From the NCBI GenBank assembly GCA_964611435.1, contig CAZSXT010000001.1, positions 1-64,000 on the forward strand: a stretch of 64,000 nt of DNA, given 5' to 3'. How positions within the stretch are numbered: position 1 is the stretch's first letter; each line of letters begins with the position of its first letter. Below the pieces are notes generated by a model. The model searched no databases and had not been told where the DNA came from. It saw only the letters and a list, made by a program, of their open reading frames with translations. This DNA is from JAYPHU01 sp964611435. Lineage in GTDB: Bacteria > Pseudomonadota > Alphaproteobacteria > Rhodospirillales > UBA2165. Shown here piece after piece: positions 16,913 through 26,086 of this stretch. The position numbers and the translations under genes are program-made.

Positions 16913-16984
16913 CGTTAGTCTACGCAGCTATAAGAAAAAGCCAGACCAAAAAAAGGTCATGGTGCGGTGTGAAAGGTAACGGAA

Positions 16985-18148
16985 ATGACGGTCCCTCCGG
17001 GCGACGAAGATATTGATCAAGATGCCATGGCCGCCGAATGGGAAGCCCAAATGGCGGGCGGTGACGGCGGTGGCGACGGCGATGAACAAGACGATCTCGC
17101 GGCCGAATGGGAGGCGATGGTCGGCGGTGACGGCGATGATGGCGGCGGCGGCGCTGCGGCGGCGACTTCATCCCCTCGAGAAACTACTCGTGTTCTAAAC
17201 CAGGACGAAATCGACAGCCTGCTCGGCTTTGACGATGATGCCGAGGAGATCAGCGACCGGTCTGGCATTCAAGCCATTCTGAATAGCGCCCTGGTCTCGT
17301 ACGAACGTCTTCCCATGTTGGAAGTTGTGTTCGACCGTCTGGTCCGGATGATGTCGACGTCCTTGCGGAACTTCACGTCTGATAACGTTGAAGTCTCTCT
17401 CGACAATATTGCCAGCTTGCGGTTCGGGGATTACCTGAATTCGATCCCGCTGCCGGCCATGTTGGGCGTCTTCAAGGCGGAAGAGTGGGACAACTTTGGT
17501 CTTCTAACCGTCGATAGTTCTCTCATTTACTCAACGGTGGACGTTCTATTGGGCGGCCGTCGCGGCACGGCTGCCATGCGTTTTGAGGGCCGGCCTTACA
17601 CCACCATCGAACGCAACTTGGTTGAGCGGATGGTGCATGTTGTGTTGGCGGACTTGAGTGCTGCCTTCGATCCGTTAAGCCCGGTCACCTTCCGCTTTGA
17701 GCGGCTGGAGACCAATCCCCGATTCGCCACAATCTCACGACCGTCGAATGCGGCTATCGTGGCCAAGTTGCGGATCGGCATGGAGGATCGGGGCGGGCGG
17801 CTGGAACTATTGATTCCTTACGCCACCTTGGAGCCGGTTCGCGAACTGCTCCTGCAAATGTTCATGGGTGAGAAGTTCGGCCGGGATTCCATTTGGGAAA
17901 CCCACTTGGCCGAGGAACTGTGGAAAACGGATATCGATCTGACGGCGGTACTGGACAGCCAGCTCATGTCATTAGGTCAGGTGTTTAATTTGAAAGTCGG
18001 GTCGCAGTTGGCGCTGAACGCCACCGCTGATTCGACGATCGAAGTCCGGTGTGGCGACATACCGATGTTCAGTGGAAAAATGGGTAGAAAAGGCGACGCG
18101 ATTGCCGTGCGAATCGGTGACCGGATCGTCCATGACAGAAAGGGCTGA
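16985..18148 (+). CDS. fliM: Flagellar motor switch protein FliM
   Basis: This 387-residue C-ring protein has the CheY-P binding peptide VLNQDEIDSLLGF at residues 70-82, then the CheC-like middle domain (VSLDNIASLRFGDYLNSIPL) and a C-terminal SpoA domain (LGQVFNLKVGSQLALNA). In most FliM proteins the CheY-binding peptide is at the extreme N-terminus. Here it is preceded by about 68 acidic, Gly-rich residues holding two copies of an AAEWEA motif (16-21 and 39-44). No other start explains this extension away, because the repeats are in frame and the reading is open throughout. Confidence 0.95.
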   Translation: MTVPPGDEDIDQDAMAAEWEAQMAGGDGGGDGDEQDDLAAEWEAMVGGDGDDGGGGAAAATSSPRETTRVLNQDEIDSLLGFDDDAEEISDRSGIQAILNSALVSYERLPMLEVVFDRLVRMMSTSLRNFTSDNVEVSLDNIASLRFGDYLNSIPLPAMLGVFKAEEWDNFGLLTVDSSLIYSTVDVLLGGRRGTAAMRFEGRPYTTIERNLVERMVHVVLADLSAAFDPLSPVTFRFERLETNPRFATISRPSNAAIVAKLRIGMEDRGGRLELLIPYATLEPVRELLLQMFMGEKFGRDSIWETHLAEELWKTDIDLTAVLDSQLMSLGQVFNLKVGSQLALNATADSTIEVRCGDIPMFSGKMGRKGDAIAVRIGDRIVHDRKG

Positions 18149-18150
18149 GC

Positions 18151-18594
18151 GTGAGCGTAATTTTGGATATTTTTCTGATAGTGCTTCTTTGCATGGCGAT
18201 TGGCTACGGCTTCGCGTTGAACAAAAGAATTGTGGCCTTGCGCAAGGATCAGAAGAACCTTGAAAAACTGGCGGCCAGTTTTGCTGATGCGACGGCAAAG
18301 GCTGAATCCAGTGTCTATCAACTGAAGGCGACGACAGATTCAGCGGGCCTGGCGCTGCAGGAAACGGTGACCCGTTCCGAAGGCGTGCGGGACGATCTCG
18401 AATTCTTGATCGATCGCGCCAATAAGATTGCAGACATACTGGAAGAGGATATACGCGCGAAGGAGGGCCGGAAGCCTCCGTCGGCTAAAATCGGCCTGGA
18501 CAGGGAACCGGCAAACGAACCAATCCGCGCGGAGAATCCGGCGAAAAACGAGGCCGAAAGAGAACTGATCAAAGCCTTGCAAGCTGTGAGATAG
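18151..18594 (+). CDS. DUF6468 family protein of the flagellar motor operon
   Basis: This 147-residue protein has an N-terminal membrane helix (VILDIFLIVLLCMAIGYGFA), then a helical region with KRIVALRKDQKNLEKLAASF and RDDLEFLIDRANKIADILEE, and a disordered tail. It matches the DUF6468 family, found between fliM and motE in alphaproteobacterial flagellar operons. Its function is unknown. It starts with GTG 2 bp after the fliM stop, so it is translationally coupled. Confidence 0.8.
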   Translation: MSVILDIFLIVLLCMAIGYGFALNKRIVALRKDQKNLEKLAASFADATAKAESSVYQLKATTDSAGLALQETVTRSEGVRDDLEFLIDRANKIADILEEDIRAKEGRKPPSAKIGLDREPANEPIRAENPAKNEAERELIKALQAVR

Positions 18595-18616
18595 CAAACC
18601 AATTGGTGATGGGTGG

Positions 18617-19345
18617 ATGAAGCTGTTCAATAAAATAAGGGTTCTACCGGTAACCATTTTTGCTGCGGCGCTGATGGTCACTGTGAAAGTGTCTGACATG
18701 TGGGACGGTTTTGATTCCAAAGAGAGCCCGATCCAGATGAGTCAGGCCCAGGCGCAGGAAAACCAGGATTTGCCGGAGCCGCCGGCTGAAGATGCTGCAC
18801 CCGAGGGTGAGAATCCTGCTGCCGAGGAACAAACACCTGATGCGCCTGAAGGCGGAGCTCAGGCTGAACGCGAAGAGGAGGTCAACGAAGACAATCCTGA
18901 CAACGATCCGACCCTATTTACCCAGCCAGAGATTGATCTGCTGCAACAACTGGCCAGTCGACGAGAAGGATTGGAAAAACAAGCGGATGACCTTCTCATT
19001 CGGGAAGGGTTGGTGACCGCCGCCGAGCAGAGGATCAATACCAAAATCAGAGAGTTGAAGCGGCTCCAGGCGACCATCCAAAGTTTGATCAAGACCCATG
19101 ACGAGCAGCAGGAAAATAAGCTCCGCAGCCTGGTGAAAATATACGAAGCTATGAAGCCCAAGGATGCGGCGAGAATTTTTGAGCAATTGGAGTTGGACAC
19201 GCTTTTGTCCGTTGCCGAACGAATGAAAGAGCGGCGTCTGGCGCCAGTTATGGCCCAAATGAATCCGGAAAAGGCCAAGGAAATGACCGTGCAATTGTCC
19301 AAATTGCGGAATTTGCCGGGGCCCGGAGGCGAATCAGGCGGTTAA
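18617..19345 (+). CDS. motE: MotE-like flagellar motor chaperone
   Basis: This 242-residue protein has an N-terminal hydrophobic segment (VTIFAAALMVTVKVSDMW), an acidic Pro/Glu/Ala-rich linker, a coiled coil (about residues 95-185) and a C-terminal MgtE-N-like domain with KPKDAARIFEQLELDTLL and PVMAQMNPEKAKEMTVQLSK. This is the architecture of MotE, a periplasmic chaperone of MotC in rhizobia. No motC is visible here, so another partner is likely. It lies 22 bp after the DUF6468 gene. Confidence 0.75.
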   Translation: MKLFNKIRVLPVTIFAAALMVTVKVSDMWDGFDSKESPIQMSQAQAQENQDLPEPPAEDAAPEGENPAAEEQTPDAPEGGAQAEREEEVNEDNPDNDPTLFTQPEIDLLQQLASRREGLEKQADDLLIREGLVTAAEQRINTKIRELKRLQATIQSLIKTHDEQQENKLRSLVKIYEAMKPKDAARIFEQLELDTLLSVAERMKERRLAPVMAQMNPEKAKEMTVQLSKLRNLPGPGGESGG

Positions 19346-19453
19346 TTCAAAAAATACCTTGTAAAATCACAGGTCAAATCCCTATCTATGCCTAAGAGCT
19401 TAATTTACTTGAATAACGGCGCTTGCATCGCGCGGGGAATTATGGAGTGACCG

Positions 19454-19843
19454 ATGGCTGTTGACACCAATATGCGCGTCCTGATCGTGGACGACTACAA
19501 CACGATGTTGCGTATTATGCGGAATCTATTGAAACAGTTGAATTTTAACAATGTGGACGAGGCTACTGACGGACAGTCGGCCCTTGTAAAACTCAAGGAA
19601 GAAAGTGATTGGGGCTTAATCATCTCTGACTGGAATATGGAGCCCATGACCGGTATCCAGCTTCTCCGGGAAGTTCGTGGTGATGCGTCTCTCAAGCACA
19701 TTCCTTTCATTATGGTAACGGCCGAGAGTAAATCCGAGAATGTGATAGCGGCGAAAGAGGCCGGGGTATCGAACTATATTGTGAAACCTTTTAATGCCGA
19801 AACTCTCAAGTTGAAGATGGTGAGTGTCCTCGGCGAGTTCTAA
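19454..19843 (+). CDS. cheY: Chemotaxis response regulator CheY
   Basis: This 129-residue single receiver domain has the acidic pair Asp13-Asp14, the phosphoacceptor Asp59 (LIISDWNMEPMTG), Thr89-Ala90 (MVTAES) and Lys111 (IVKPF). It should bind FliM when phosphorylated. A cheZ-like gene overlaps or directly follows, so both the switch input and its phosphatase are encoded next to fliM. Confidence 0.93.
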   Translation: MAVDTNMRVLIVDDYNTMLRIMRNLLKQLNFNNVDEATDGQSALVKLKEESDWGLIISDWNMEPMTGIQLLREVRGDASLKHIPFIMVTAESKSENVIAAKEAGVSNYIVKPFNAETLKLKMVSVLGEF

Positions 19844-19853
19844 GGTCAACTTC

Positions 19854-20603
19854 ATGGCGGCGGCCAACAGAACAACCCGGCTCAAGAAGAAGCTGGCGGA
19901 AATCCAAAAACGGGACGGCGGTACTATCAAGATCGATAGTATAGCCGAAATCGTTGAACAAACGGTGGGCGCGGCTTTGAAACGCCCATCCGCAGGCGAA
20001 TCTGGCATCATCACCGAACTTCAGATTTTGTCCGAATATATCGAGGGTGCGCGGCGGGACATTACCGCGCTCAAACCCGTCGATGTGAAGAACGAGCTTT
20101 TGCCGTCAGCCAGCGATGAGTTGGACGCCATTGTGACCGCTACGGAAATGGCGACCCACGAGATTATGGCGGCAACTGAGGCAATCGACGAAATTTGCGC
20201 CCATCTGGATCCAGAGGTTGGTCGACAGGTAATGGATGCGACCATCCGGATTTATACCGCGTGCGGTTTTCAAGACATCACCGGCCAGCGGGTTGGCAAG
20301 ATTGTCACGGCGTTAAACGATATCGAAGAGCGTGTGGACGCGCTGATTGACGCGTTGGGCGGCGCCGGAGGCAAGTCTAAGCGAACAGCGGCGAGAAAAG
20401 TCTCGCCGAAATCAACGACGAAACCCAAGGCCAAAACCGGGTCTAAACCTAAATCCAAAAAGGCGGCGGCCAGAAAGGCCACCGCGAAAAGAAGCAAGGC
20501 GTCGCAGAAGGTGTCCGACGATGATCTTCTTGAGGGGCCGCAAATGCCGGATTCTGCGATCAGTCAAGGTGATGTGGATGCCTTGCTTGCCAGTTTTGAT
20601 TAG
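19854..20603 (+). CDS. cheZ: CheZ-like phosphatase of CheY
   Basis: This is a 249-residue protein from the ATG at 19854, preceded by AAGG. A GTG at 19824 overlapping cheY by 20 nt is also in frame. The helical region contains the catalytic CheZ signature CGFQDITGQRVGKI, whose Gln attacks CheY-P. A Lys/Ala-rich, histone-H1-like linker follows (about residues 175-225). The protein ends SAISQGDVDALLASFD, closely resembling the CheZ C-terminal peptide that binds CheY and the FliM motif in this operon. Confidence 0.85.
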   Translation: MAAANRTTRLKKKLAEIQKRDGGTIKIDSIAEIVEQTVGAALKRPSAGESGIITELQILSEYIEGARRDITALKPVDVKNELLPSASDELDAIVTATEMATHEIMAATEAIDEICAHLDPEVGRQVMDATIRIYTACGFQDITGQRVGKIVTALNDIEERVDALIDALGGAGGKSKRTAARKVSPKSTTKPKAKTGSKPKSKKAAARKATAKRSKASQKVSDDDLLEGPQMPDSAISQGDVDALLASFD

Positions 20604-20619
20604 AGCGCTTTAGGCGACT

Positions 20620-21351
20620 ATGGCGGATAACGTCTCGGCACGACACCTATTAACTCAACGGCAACCTGCGCTTGCGGGTGGCGGGACGAGTACGCTCATC
20701 CAGTTTCTGAGCCTCTATCTTCTGGTACTCGCCTTCTTTATTCTGCTGGTGACAATTTCGACCTTCGAGGAAGTGAAGTCGAACGCCGTCATGAACAGCT
20801 TGAACTCGACTTTCAAGCCGGTGGCGCCGCCAACCACGGATTTGACCGTCTTTACCTCACGGTCCGGGCGGATCCTCGGAGCCGAGGAATTCCAAAATCA
20901 TGTGGAGGGCCTGTTTGCGACCACCATCGGCGTTGAGAAAGTGGAAATTGTCCAGCCCGGGCGATTGATGGAGGTGATTATCGCCGCGGATTCCCTCTTC
21001 CTGCCGGATTCCACGGAGATACGGAAGTCAAATATTCCGTTGGTCGACCGGATTATCTCTTCGCTGAGCGGCCGGCCGCCCGGCTTTCACTTCGATATGG
21101 AATTCATCATCGGCAGCGAGGACCGTCCGGATACACTCATGCCCGGTGAACAGACCCTGCAGATGGCTCGCGCCGGTGCTTTTGTCCGTGGCATGTTTGC
21201 CCGCGGCGTGCCGCCGGACACAGTTTCCATCGGCATCCGGAAAGGCAATCCGGACAAGGTCATTCTGTGGTTCTATATCCGTTCACCCAACGAGGTCGCG
21301 GAGTATTACGATCGGCTGCTCGACCTCGATGCCGGCACTGAGGAAGAGTAG
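20620..21351 (+). CDS. MotB-like protein without the channel aspartate
   Basis: This 243-residue protein has one N-terminal membrane helix (LIQFLSLYLLVLAFFILLVT) and a periplasmic OmpA/MotB-like domain with DSLFLPDSTEIRKSNIPLVD and DTLMPGEQTLQMARAGAFVR. The helix lacks the Asp that carries protons in MotB. It lies just upstream of a second MotB-like gene that has the Asp. The pair may form a heteromeric stator accessory; the exact role is unknown. No MotA is in the window. Confidence 0.75.
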   Translation: MADNVSARHLLTQRQPALAGGGTSTLIQFLSLYLLVLAFFILLVTISTFEEVKSNAVMNSLNSTFKPVAPPTTDLTVFTSRSGRILGAEEFQNHVEGLFATTIGVEKVEIVQPGRLMEVIIAADSLFLPDSTEIRKSNIPLVDRIISSLSGRPPGFHFDMEFIIGSEDRPDTLMPGEQTLQMARAGAFVRGMFARGVPPDTVSIGIRKGNPDKVILWFYIRSPNEVAEYYDRLLDLDAGTEEE

Positions 21352-21357
21352 GCAGCC

Positions 21358-22011
21358 GTGCTGATCATCTTTACGGACATGGTGGCGCTGCTGCTGACCT
21401 TCTTTGTCATGTTGTTTTCCATGTCCAACGTCAAGTTCGACCGCTGGAAGGAAATGATCGACGCGCTTTCGCAGACACTCAATCCCACCAAGGAGGTTGT
21501 GGTTGTCGTCCCGACAGCTGAATACAATATCGCCAATGTTTTCCGAAAACGGGCAATCAATTTAGAGTATCTCTATGCCGTGCTTGAGACCAAGCTGAAG
21601 CAAGATCAGCTTTTGAGAGGCAGTCCCATTGTCTATCTGGACGACAGAGTTATCGTTTCCCTGCCCGGTCAATTGATGTTCCCGCCCGGTAGCGCGACCC
21701 TGACCGATCAGGCGCGTGAGGCGCTATTCAATCTCGGCGGTAGTCTGCGCCATATCGATAACGAACTTGGGGTAAACGGATACTCGGAAGAGGATGATTT
21801 CACCGGTAAGACCTACGCTTCCGACTGGGAGCTGTCTCTGGCCCGAGCCATAGCCGTTGCAAATGAATTAACCAAAGCCGGCTATACCGAGAATATATTG
21901 AGCTTCGGGTACGGACGGTCCCGTTCGCCGGCATTGAGCGGATTGCCGGAAGAACGCCGCCGCACCCTGTCCCGAAGAATTGATATTGTGATAAAATCCG
22001 ACGGTGGATAA
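21358..22011 (+). CDS. MotB-like flagellar stator protein with minimal N-terminus
   Basis: This 217-residue protein starts GTG, six bases after the preceding stop, with GAGGAAG upstream. The membrane helix starts at once (IIFTDMVALLLTFFVMLFSM), with Asp7 at the position of the MotB proton-carrying aspartate. The periplasmic part is OmpA-like (VSLPGQLMFPPGSATLTDQA, and ending RRTLSRRIDIVIK). Normal MotB has 20 or more cytoplasmic residues before the helix; here there are about five. It is in the same frame as the upstream gene. Confidence 0.78.
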   Translation: MLIIFTDMVALLLTFFVMLFSMSNVKFDRWKEMIDALSQTLNPTKEVVVVVPTAEYNIANVFRKRAINLEYLYAVLETKLKQDQLLRGSPIVYLDDRVIVSLPGQLMFPPGSATLTDQAREALFNLGGSLRHIDNELGVNGYSEEDDFTGKTYASDWELSLARAIAVANELTKAGYTENILSFGYGRSRSPALSGLPEERRRTLSRRIDIVIKSDGG

Positions 22012-22016
22012 GCGCA

Positions 22017-25000
22017 ATGGGTGTCATGCAAGGACATAACTGGTTGAGAGCCGTGGTGATCGGGGCAATTGCCGCGATCAGCATTAGCTCCGCAGCCCTG
22101 GCGGACCCGGTAACGATTCGCGTTTCCAAGGGCGACGGGACCGGGCGACTGACATTCACCTGGCCTTCGCCTGTGCCATTTGTCGCGCGGATCACCGGCC
22201 GGCAGTTGGTGGTCCAGTTCACCCGTCCGGTGGAATCCAATTTCACCGGCCTCCCTGGCGCGTTGTCCGATTACATCAGCCGGCCACGGCTGAGCGGCGG
22301 GGGGAGGGTGGTCACGTTCCCCCTCAAAGGCGAATTTGACCTTAACTACAATTCTCGCGGAAATGTGGTGACCGTCAATTTGATCGATTTGAGTCCACCG
22401 CCTGCGCCCAAGTCGGCCGCGGTACCAAAACCAGCACCCGCACCAGCGCCTGCCGCCCAACCGAAGCCGCCCGTCACTCAACAGGCCACCGCACCTGCGC
22501 CGCGCCAAGCTGCTGCCGCGCTGCCGCCCAATGTCTCTGAAAAGGTTGGGGTTCGAACCGGCGCTCATCCACAATATGGCCGGGTGGTCTTCGATTGGGC
22601 CAAAAATGTTGATTACAGCGTTGACCGGCAGGGCAATCGGGCAAGCATCAACTTCAAGCGGCCGGCGAACGTGGCGGTCGCCCCCTTGAACGGCGGAGGA
22701 CTGGGTAACGTGGCCGGCGCCGACAGCGTGGTGACTGGCGACGGTACGACGGTGGTTCTAAAAATTCCTTCGAGCTCGCGGGTCCGCCATTTCCGAAGCG
22801 GTGCGAAAGTCGTCGTCGACGTGTTTAATCCGACCGGTGCGATTGATGCCAGTGGCCCACCGCCAGCCTCTTTCAAACCGCCGCAAGTACAACAGGCCGC
22901 TACTGCGCCTACACCTGCACCAACGCCTGCTCAGGCTCAACCAGATCCCGCATCTGCGCCCGCGCCGGCTCAGGAAACCCAACAAGCAAGCGCGCAAGCC
23001 TCCTCTGCCGCGAGCCCAGTTACGTTGGCCCCCGGTAGCGCTCCGCCTCAGCCGGCCACCCCCGCAGCACCAGAACCGAAAACTGCAGATGCTGTGCCCG
23101 AACAGCAGGCAGCACCCACCGTTGCGCCGGCTCGCCAAGCCCAACAGCCCGCACCGCCACCCGCCACCGGCGCGCGCGGGGGCAAAGGCTCGGTTCGTTT
23201 GGATTTTCAGGACCCGGTGGCTGCCGCTGTCTTCCGCCGTGCCGGCTTGCTCTGGCTGGTGTTTGACAAGGCGCAAAATTTCGACACTGGCCAAATCATG
23301 GCCCAGGCAGCGGGTGCGCTGCTCTCCGCCAATCAGGTGTCCGCGCCTCGGGGCACGTTTTTACGTCTGGTGACCGCTCCCGGTGTTAACCCTACGATCC
23401 GCCGGGACGGGAACGCCTGGATTTTTGATTTCAAACAGCAGCAACTTGCACCCCAGACCCCGATCCAGGTGCAGTCCCAACCCGAATCTCAAACGGGCCC
23501 GCGGCTTTACATTCCCATTCCCCAGGCGGGTGAGGCGTTGGCGTTCCATGATTCCGAAGTCGGCGACAATCTGGTGGTCGTGCCGATGACCAACTTTTCC
23601 CATGGCATCAATAAGAAGCACGAATATCCGCAGTTGCGCATTCTGCCGACCGCTCAGGGGGTGGTGTTCCAGCCTAAGGTGGATGACATCCGGATTAGGC
23701 CCTCGACCCAGGGCGTTGAGGTATCCAGCGTTTCCAAAATGACGATCTCTCCCTCGTCTCCGAAGCTGACGGCAAATGCCAAGATTGCGACGCTCATTTC
23801 GGTGAAGCGTATCTTCAAACCCGATGTGTGGAGAGAGGCCCGCCGGGAGGGCATGACAACTTTCCGCAGCCGCCGTCAGGAGCTGCTGGAAAAGGTTGCT
23901 GCCGCCAGAGGTGGGGCGAAGCAGGCGGCCCGGCAGGATTATGCGATCTATCTCATCGGCCAGAACTTTGCCTATGAAGCCGCTGGCGTGTTGGATCGCA
24001 TGCACAAGGAAAATACAGCCATCGAAGGGACCCCACAGTTTCGGCTGCTGCGCGGCATGACCAATGTTCTGATGGAACGCTATGATGACGCCCATGAGGA
24101 CTTGAAACACGATAGCCTGAACGGCTCGGACGAAGGACAGTTTTGGCGGGCGATCAATAGGGCCAGCCAGGGCGAGCTGGTTGAGGCTGCGCCGACCCTA
24201 AAGGGCACCGGCACCATCATCCGGTCCTATCCGAAACGTCTGAAAACGCCGCTGGGGCTTTTGATTGCAGATGCTGGGATCGCGGCCGGCGATCTGGAAT
24301 TCGCAACTGATTTTTTGCGGGTTGTCAGCGAAGAAGAGCCGACGCCCAAGGAAGTCGATCAGCTCGCCCTGCTGGAAGGCAAACTGCAGAAACTTGCCGG
24401 CAACTTCGATGGCGCGATTGAGGCTTGGGAGGCGGCGGCAGAGGGAGAACACCGTCCAAGTATCGTGAATTCCATTGTGCTGCGCGCCGATTTGTTACTG
24501 CAGTTGGATAAAATTAAACCCAAAGACGCGATCGAAGAGCTTGAAAAACTGCGCTTTTCCTGGCGAGGGGGTGATTTTGAATTTGATTTGCTCCGCCGGT
24601 TGGGCCGTATGTACCTGGATGTGGGCGACTTCCGGAATGGATTGCGCACGCTTCGCTCCGCCGCCGCCTATTTCCGCAATAATCCGGCGGCCCCCGATGT
24701 CACCCAGGAAATGGCCGGCGTGTTTATGGATCTATACTTGAATGACGCTGCAGATAGTATGCCGCCGGTCCGCGCCATTGCCTTGTATGATGAATTTAAG
24801 GAACTGACTCCGCCGGGCGAACGGGGCGATGAAATGATCCGCAAACTTGCCGACCGTCTGGCGCAGGTGGACCTTTTGGACAGGGCGGCGAAACTCCTAC
24901 GTCAGCAGGTCAATTTCCGCCTCAAAGGGGAGTTGAAAGCCAGGGTGGGCGCCCGGCTCGCTACTGTCCGGTTGTTGAACAGACAGCCGGCGATGGCGGC

Positions 25001-25529
25001 GGAGGACCTTAAGAAATCTGAAGAACCGGGCTTGCCACCGGATCTGATCAACGAGCGCCGGATACTTATGGGACGTGCGCTTGTGGATCAGGGCCGTGCC
25101 GCGGAAGCAATCGTACTCCTGGAGGATGATGAAAGTCTGCAGGCAGACAGGTTAAAGGTGGAAGTCTATTGGAATGCGAAGGATTGGAGGAACGCCTCTC
25201 AAGTGTTTGAGCGAATTTTGGCCACCGTCGGCGCTAATCCCGGCGAGAAATTGGACGACCGGCAGGCGCTCTATGTACTGAATATGGCGGTAATCTATGC
25301 GCTGGGTAAGAACCAACGCGGCACGTTGAAACTGCGCGAAGGTTTCGGTCCGGCCATGAACGCCACCAACTACAAGGATGCATTCAACCTGATCTCAAGT
25401 CCGGATAACATTGGTCTGACCGACTACCGCCAGGTGGCTGGAAAGGTCGAAACGGTCTCCAATTTTGCCTCGTTCATGGCGGAATATAAGAAACGCATGA
25501 AAGAAGGAAGCCTCAGTCAGTTGAACTAG
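22017..25529 (+). CDS. Large exported TPR protein of the flagellar motor operon
   Basis: This 1170-residue protein has a signal peptide (AVVIGAIAAISISSAALADP). It is followed by AMIN-like beta modules (FVARITGRQLVVQFTRPVES; later GAHPQYGRVVFDWAKNVDYS and GSVRLDFQDPVAAAVFRRAG) separated by long Pro/Ala/Gln linkers (about 125-170 and 285-390). A C-terminal half (about 600-1150) of helical TPR-like repeats follows. It begins 5 bp after the MotB-like gene, so it belongs to the motor operon. A periplasmic scaffold around the stator or rings is inferred; no enzyme motif is visible. Confidence 0.7.
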   Translation: MGVMQGHNWLRAVVIGAIAAISISSAALADPVTIRVSKGDGTGRLTFTWPSPVPFVARITGRQLVVQFTRPVESNFTGLPGALSDYISRPRLSGGGRVVTFPLKGEFDLNYNSRGNVVTVNLIDLSPPPAPKSAAVPKPAPAPAPAAQPKPPVTQQATAPAPRQAAAALPPNVSEKVGVRTGAHPQYGRVVFDWAKNVDYSVDRQGNRASINFKRPANVAVAPLNGGGLGNVAGADSVVTGDGTTVVLKIPSSSRVRHFRSGAKVVVDVFNPTGAIDASGPPPASFKPPQVQQAATAPTPAPTPAQAQPDPASAPAPAQETQQASAQASSAASPVTLAPGSAPPQPATPAAPEPKTADAVPEQQAAPTVAPARQAQQPAPPPATGARGGKGSVRLDFQDPVAAAVFRRAGLLWLVFDKAQNFDTGQIMAQAAGALLSANQVSAPRGTFLRLVTAPGVNPTIRRDGNAWIFDFKQQQLAPQTPIQVQSQPESQTGPRLYIPIPQAGEALAFHDSEVGDNLVVVPMTNFSHGINKKHEYPQLRILPTAQGVVFQPKVDDIRIRPSTQGVEVSSVSKMTISPSSPKLTANAKIATLISVKRIFKPDVWREARREGMTTFRSRRQELLEKVAAARGGAKQAARQDYAIYLIGQNFAYEAAGVLDRMHKENTAIEGTPQFRLLRGMTNVLMERYDDAHEDLKHDSLNGSDEGQFWRAINRASQGELVEAAPTLKGTGTIIRSYPKRLKTPLGLLIADAGIAAGDLEFATDFLRVVSEEEPTPKEVDQLALLEGKLQKLAGNFDGAIEAWEAAAEGEHRPSIVNSIVLRADLLLQLDKIKPKDAIEELEKLRFSWRGGDFEFDLLRRLGRMYLDVGDFRNGLRTLRSAAAYFRNNPAAPDVTQEMAGVFMDLYLNDAADSMPPVRAIALYDEFKELTPPGERGDEMIRKLADRLAQVDLLDRAAKLLRQQVNFRLKGELKARVGARLATVRLLNRQPAMAAEDLKKSEEPGLPPDLINERRILMGRALVDQGRAAEAIVLLEDDESLQADRLKVEVYWNAKDWRNASQVFERILATVGANPGEKLDDRQALYVLNMAVIYALGKNQRGTLKLREGFGPAMNATNYKDAFNLISSPDNIGLTDYRQVAGKVETVSNFASFMAEYKKRMKEGSLSQLN

Positions 25530-25636
25530 GGTTTCCGCGCGCGCCTCATTATTTCTCCCCTTGTAAAAAATCACTTGCACTGTCCTTCCGAAGGTTTAAA
25601 AACCCGCTCCTCCGAGTATTTGTGTGGGTACGGTAT

Positions 25637-26086
25637 ATGGACGAACTGAGGGGTCCCGCCGATCAGGAAATCTTGGAACAATCGTTCCCTTCTGAACCGG
25701 TGGCAATTGGTCTCAACGACTATTTTGTCGAAAAAGATGGCGTACGATTTGCCGGTACACATCTGCTGGTTGATATGTGGGGCGCAAGCAACCTCACCGA
25801 CATCGGGGTCATTGAGAAAGCCCTGTGTGATGCCGCCACCGCCGCCAATGCCACGATTCTTCACGTTCACCTAAAGCAGTTTACCGAGAACGGTGGCGTG
25901 TCTGGTGTCTTGGTGCTGGCCGAGTCTCACATCAGTATTCATACTTGGCCGGAGCGGTCCTTCGCCGCATTGGATATTTTCATGTGCGGTGAATGTGACC
26001 CACATCTATCCGTGCCGGTCCTGGAAAAGGCCTTTCAGCCAAAAAACATCGAACTAACGGAACAGCGCCGGGGCACGTTGCGTTGA
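25637..26086 (+). CDS. speD: S-adenosylmethionine decarboxylase proenzyme
   Basis: This 149-residue prokaryotic-type AdoMetDC makes decarboxylated AdoMet for spermidine synthesis. The self-cleavage and pyruvoyl site is in ESHISIHTWPE (Ser97, His102), with the conserved Cys in MCGECDP. The ATG at 25637 is preferred over an upstream GTG at 25622. It carries about 25 residues more at the N-terminus than minimal SpeD. Its stop overlaps the TTG start of speE (TTGA). Confidence 0.93.
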   Translation: MDELRGPADQEILEQSFPSEPVAIGLNDYFVEKDGVRFAGTHLLVDMWGASNLTDIGVIEKALCDAATAANATILHVHLKQFTENGGVSGVLVLAESHISIHTWPERSFAALDIFMCGECDPHLSVPVLEKAFQPKNIELTEQRRGTLR

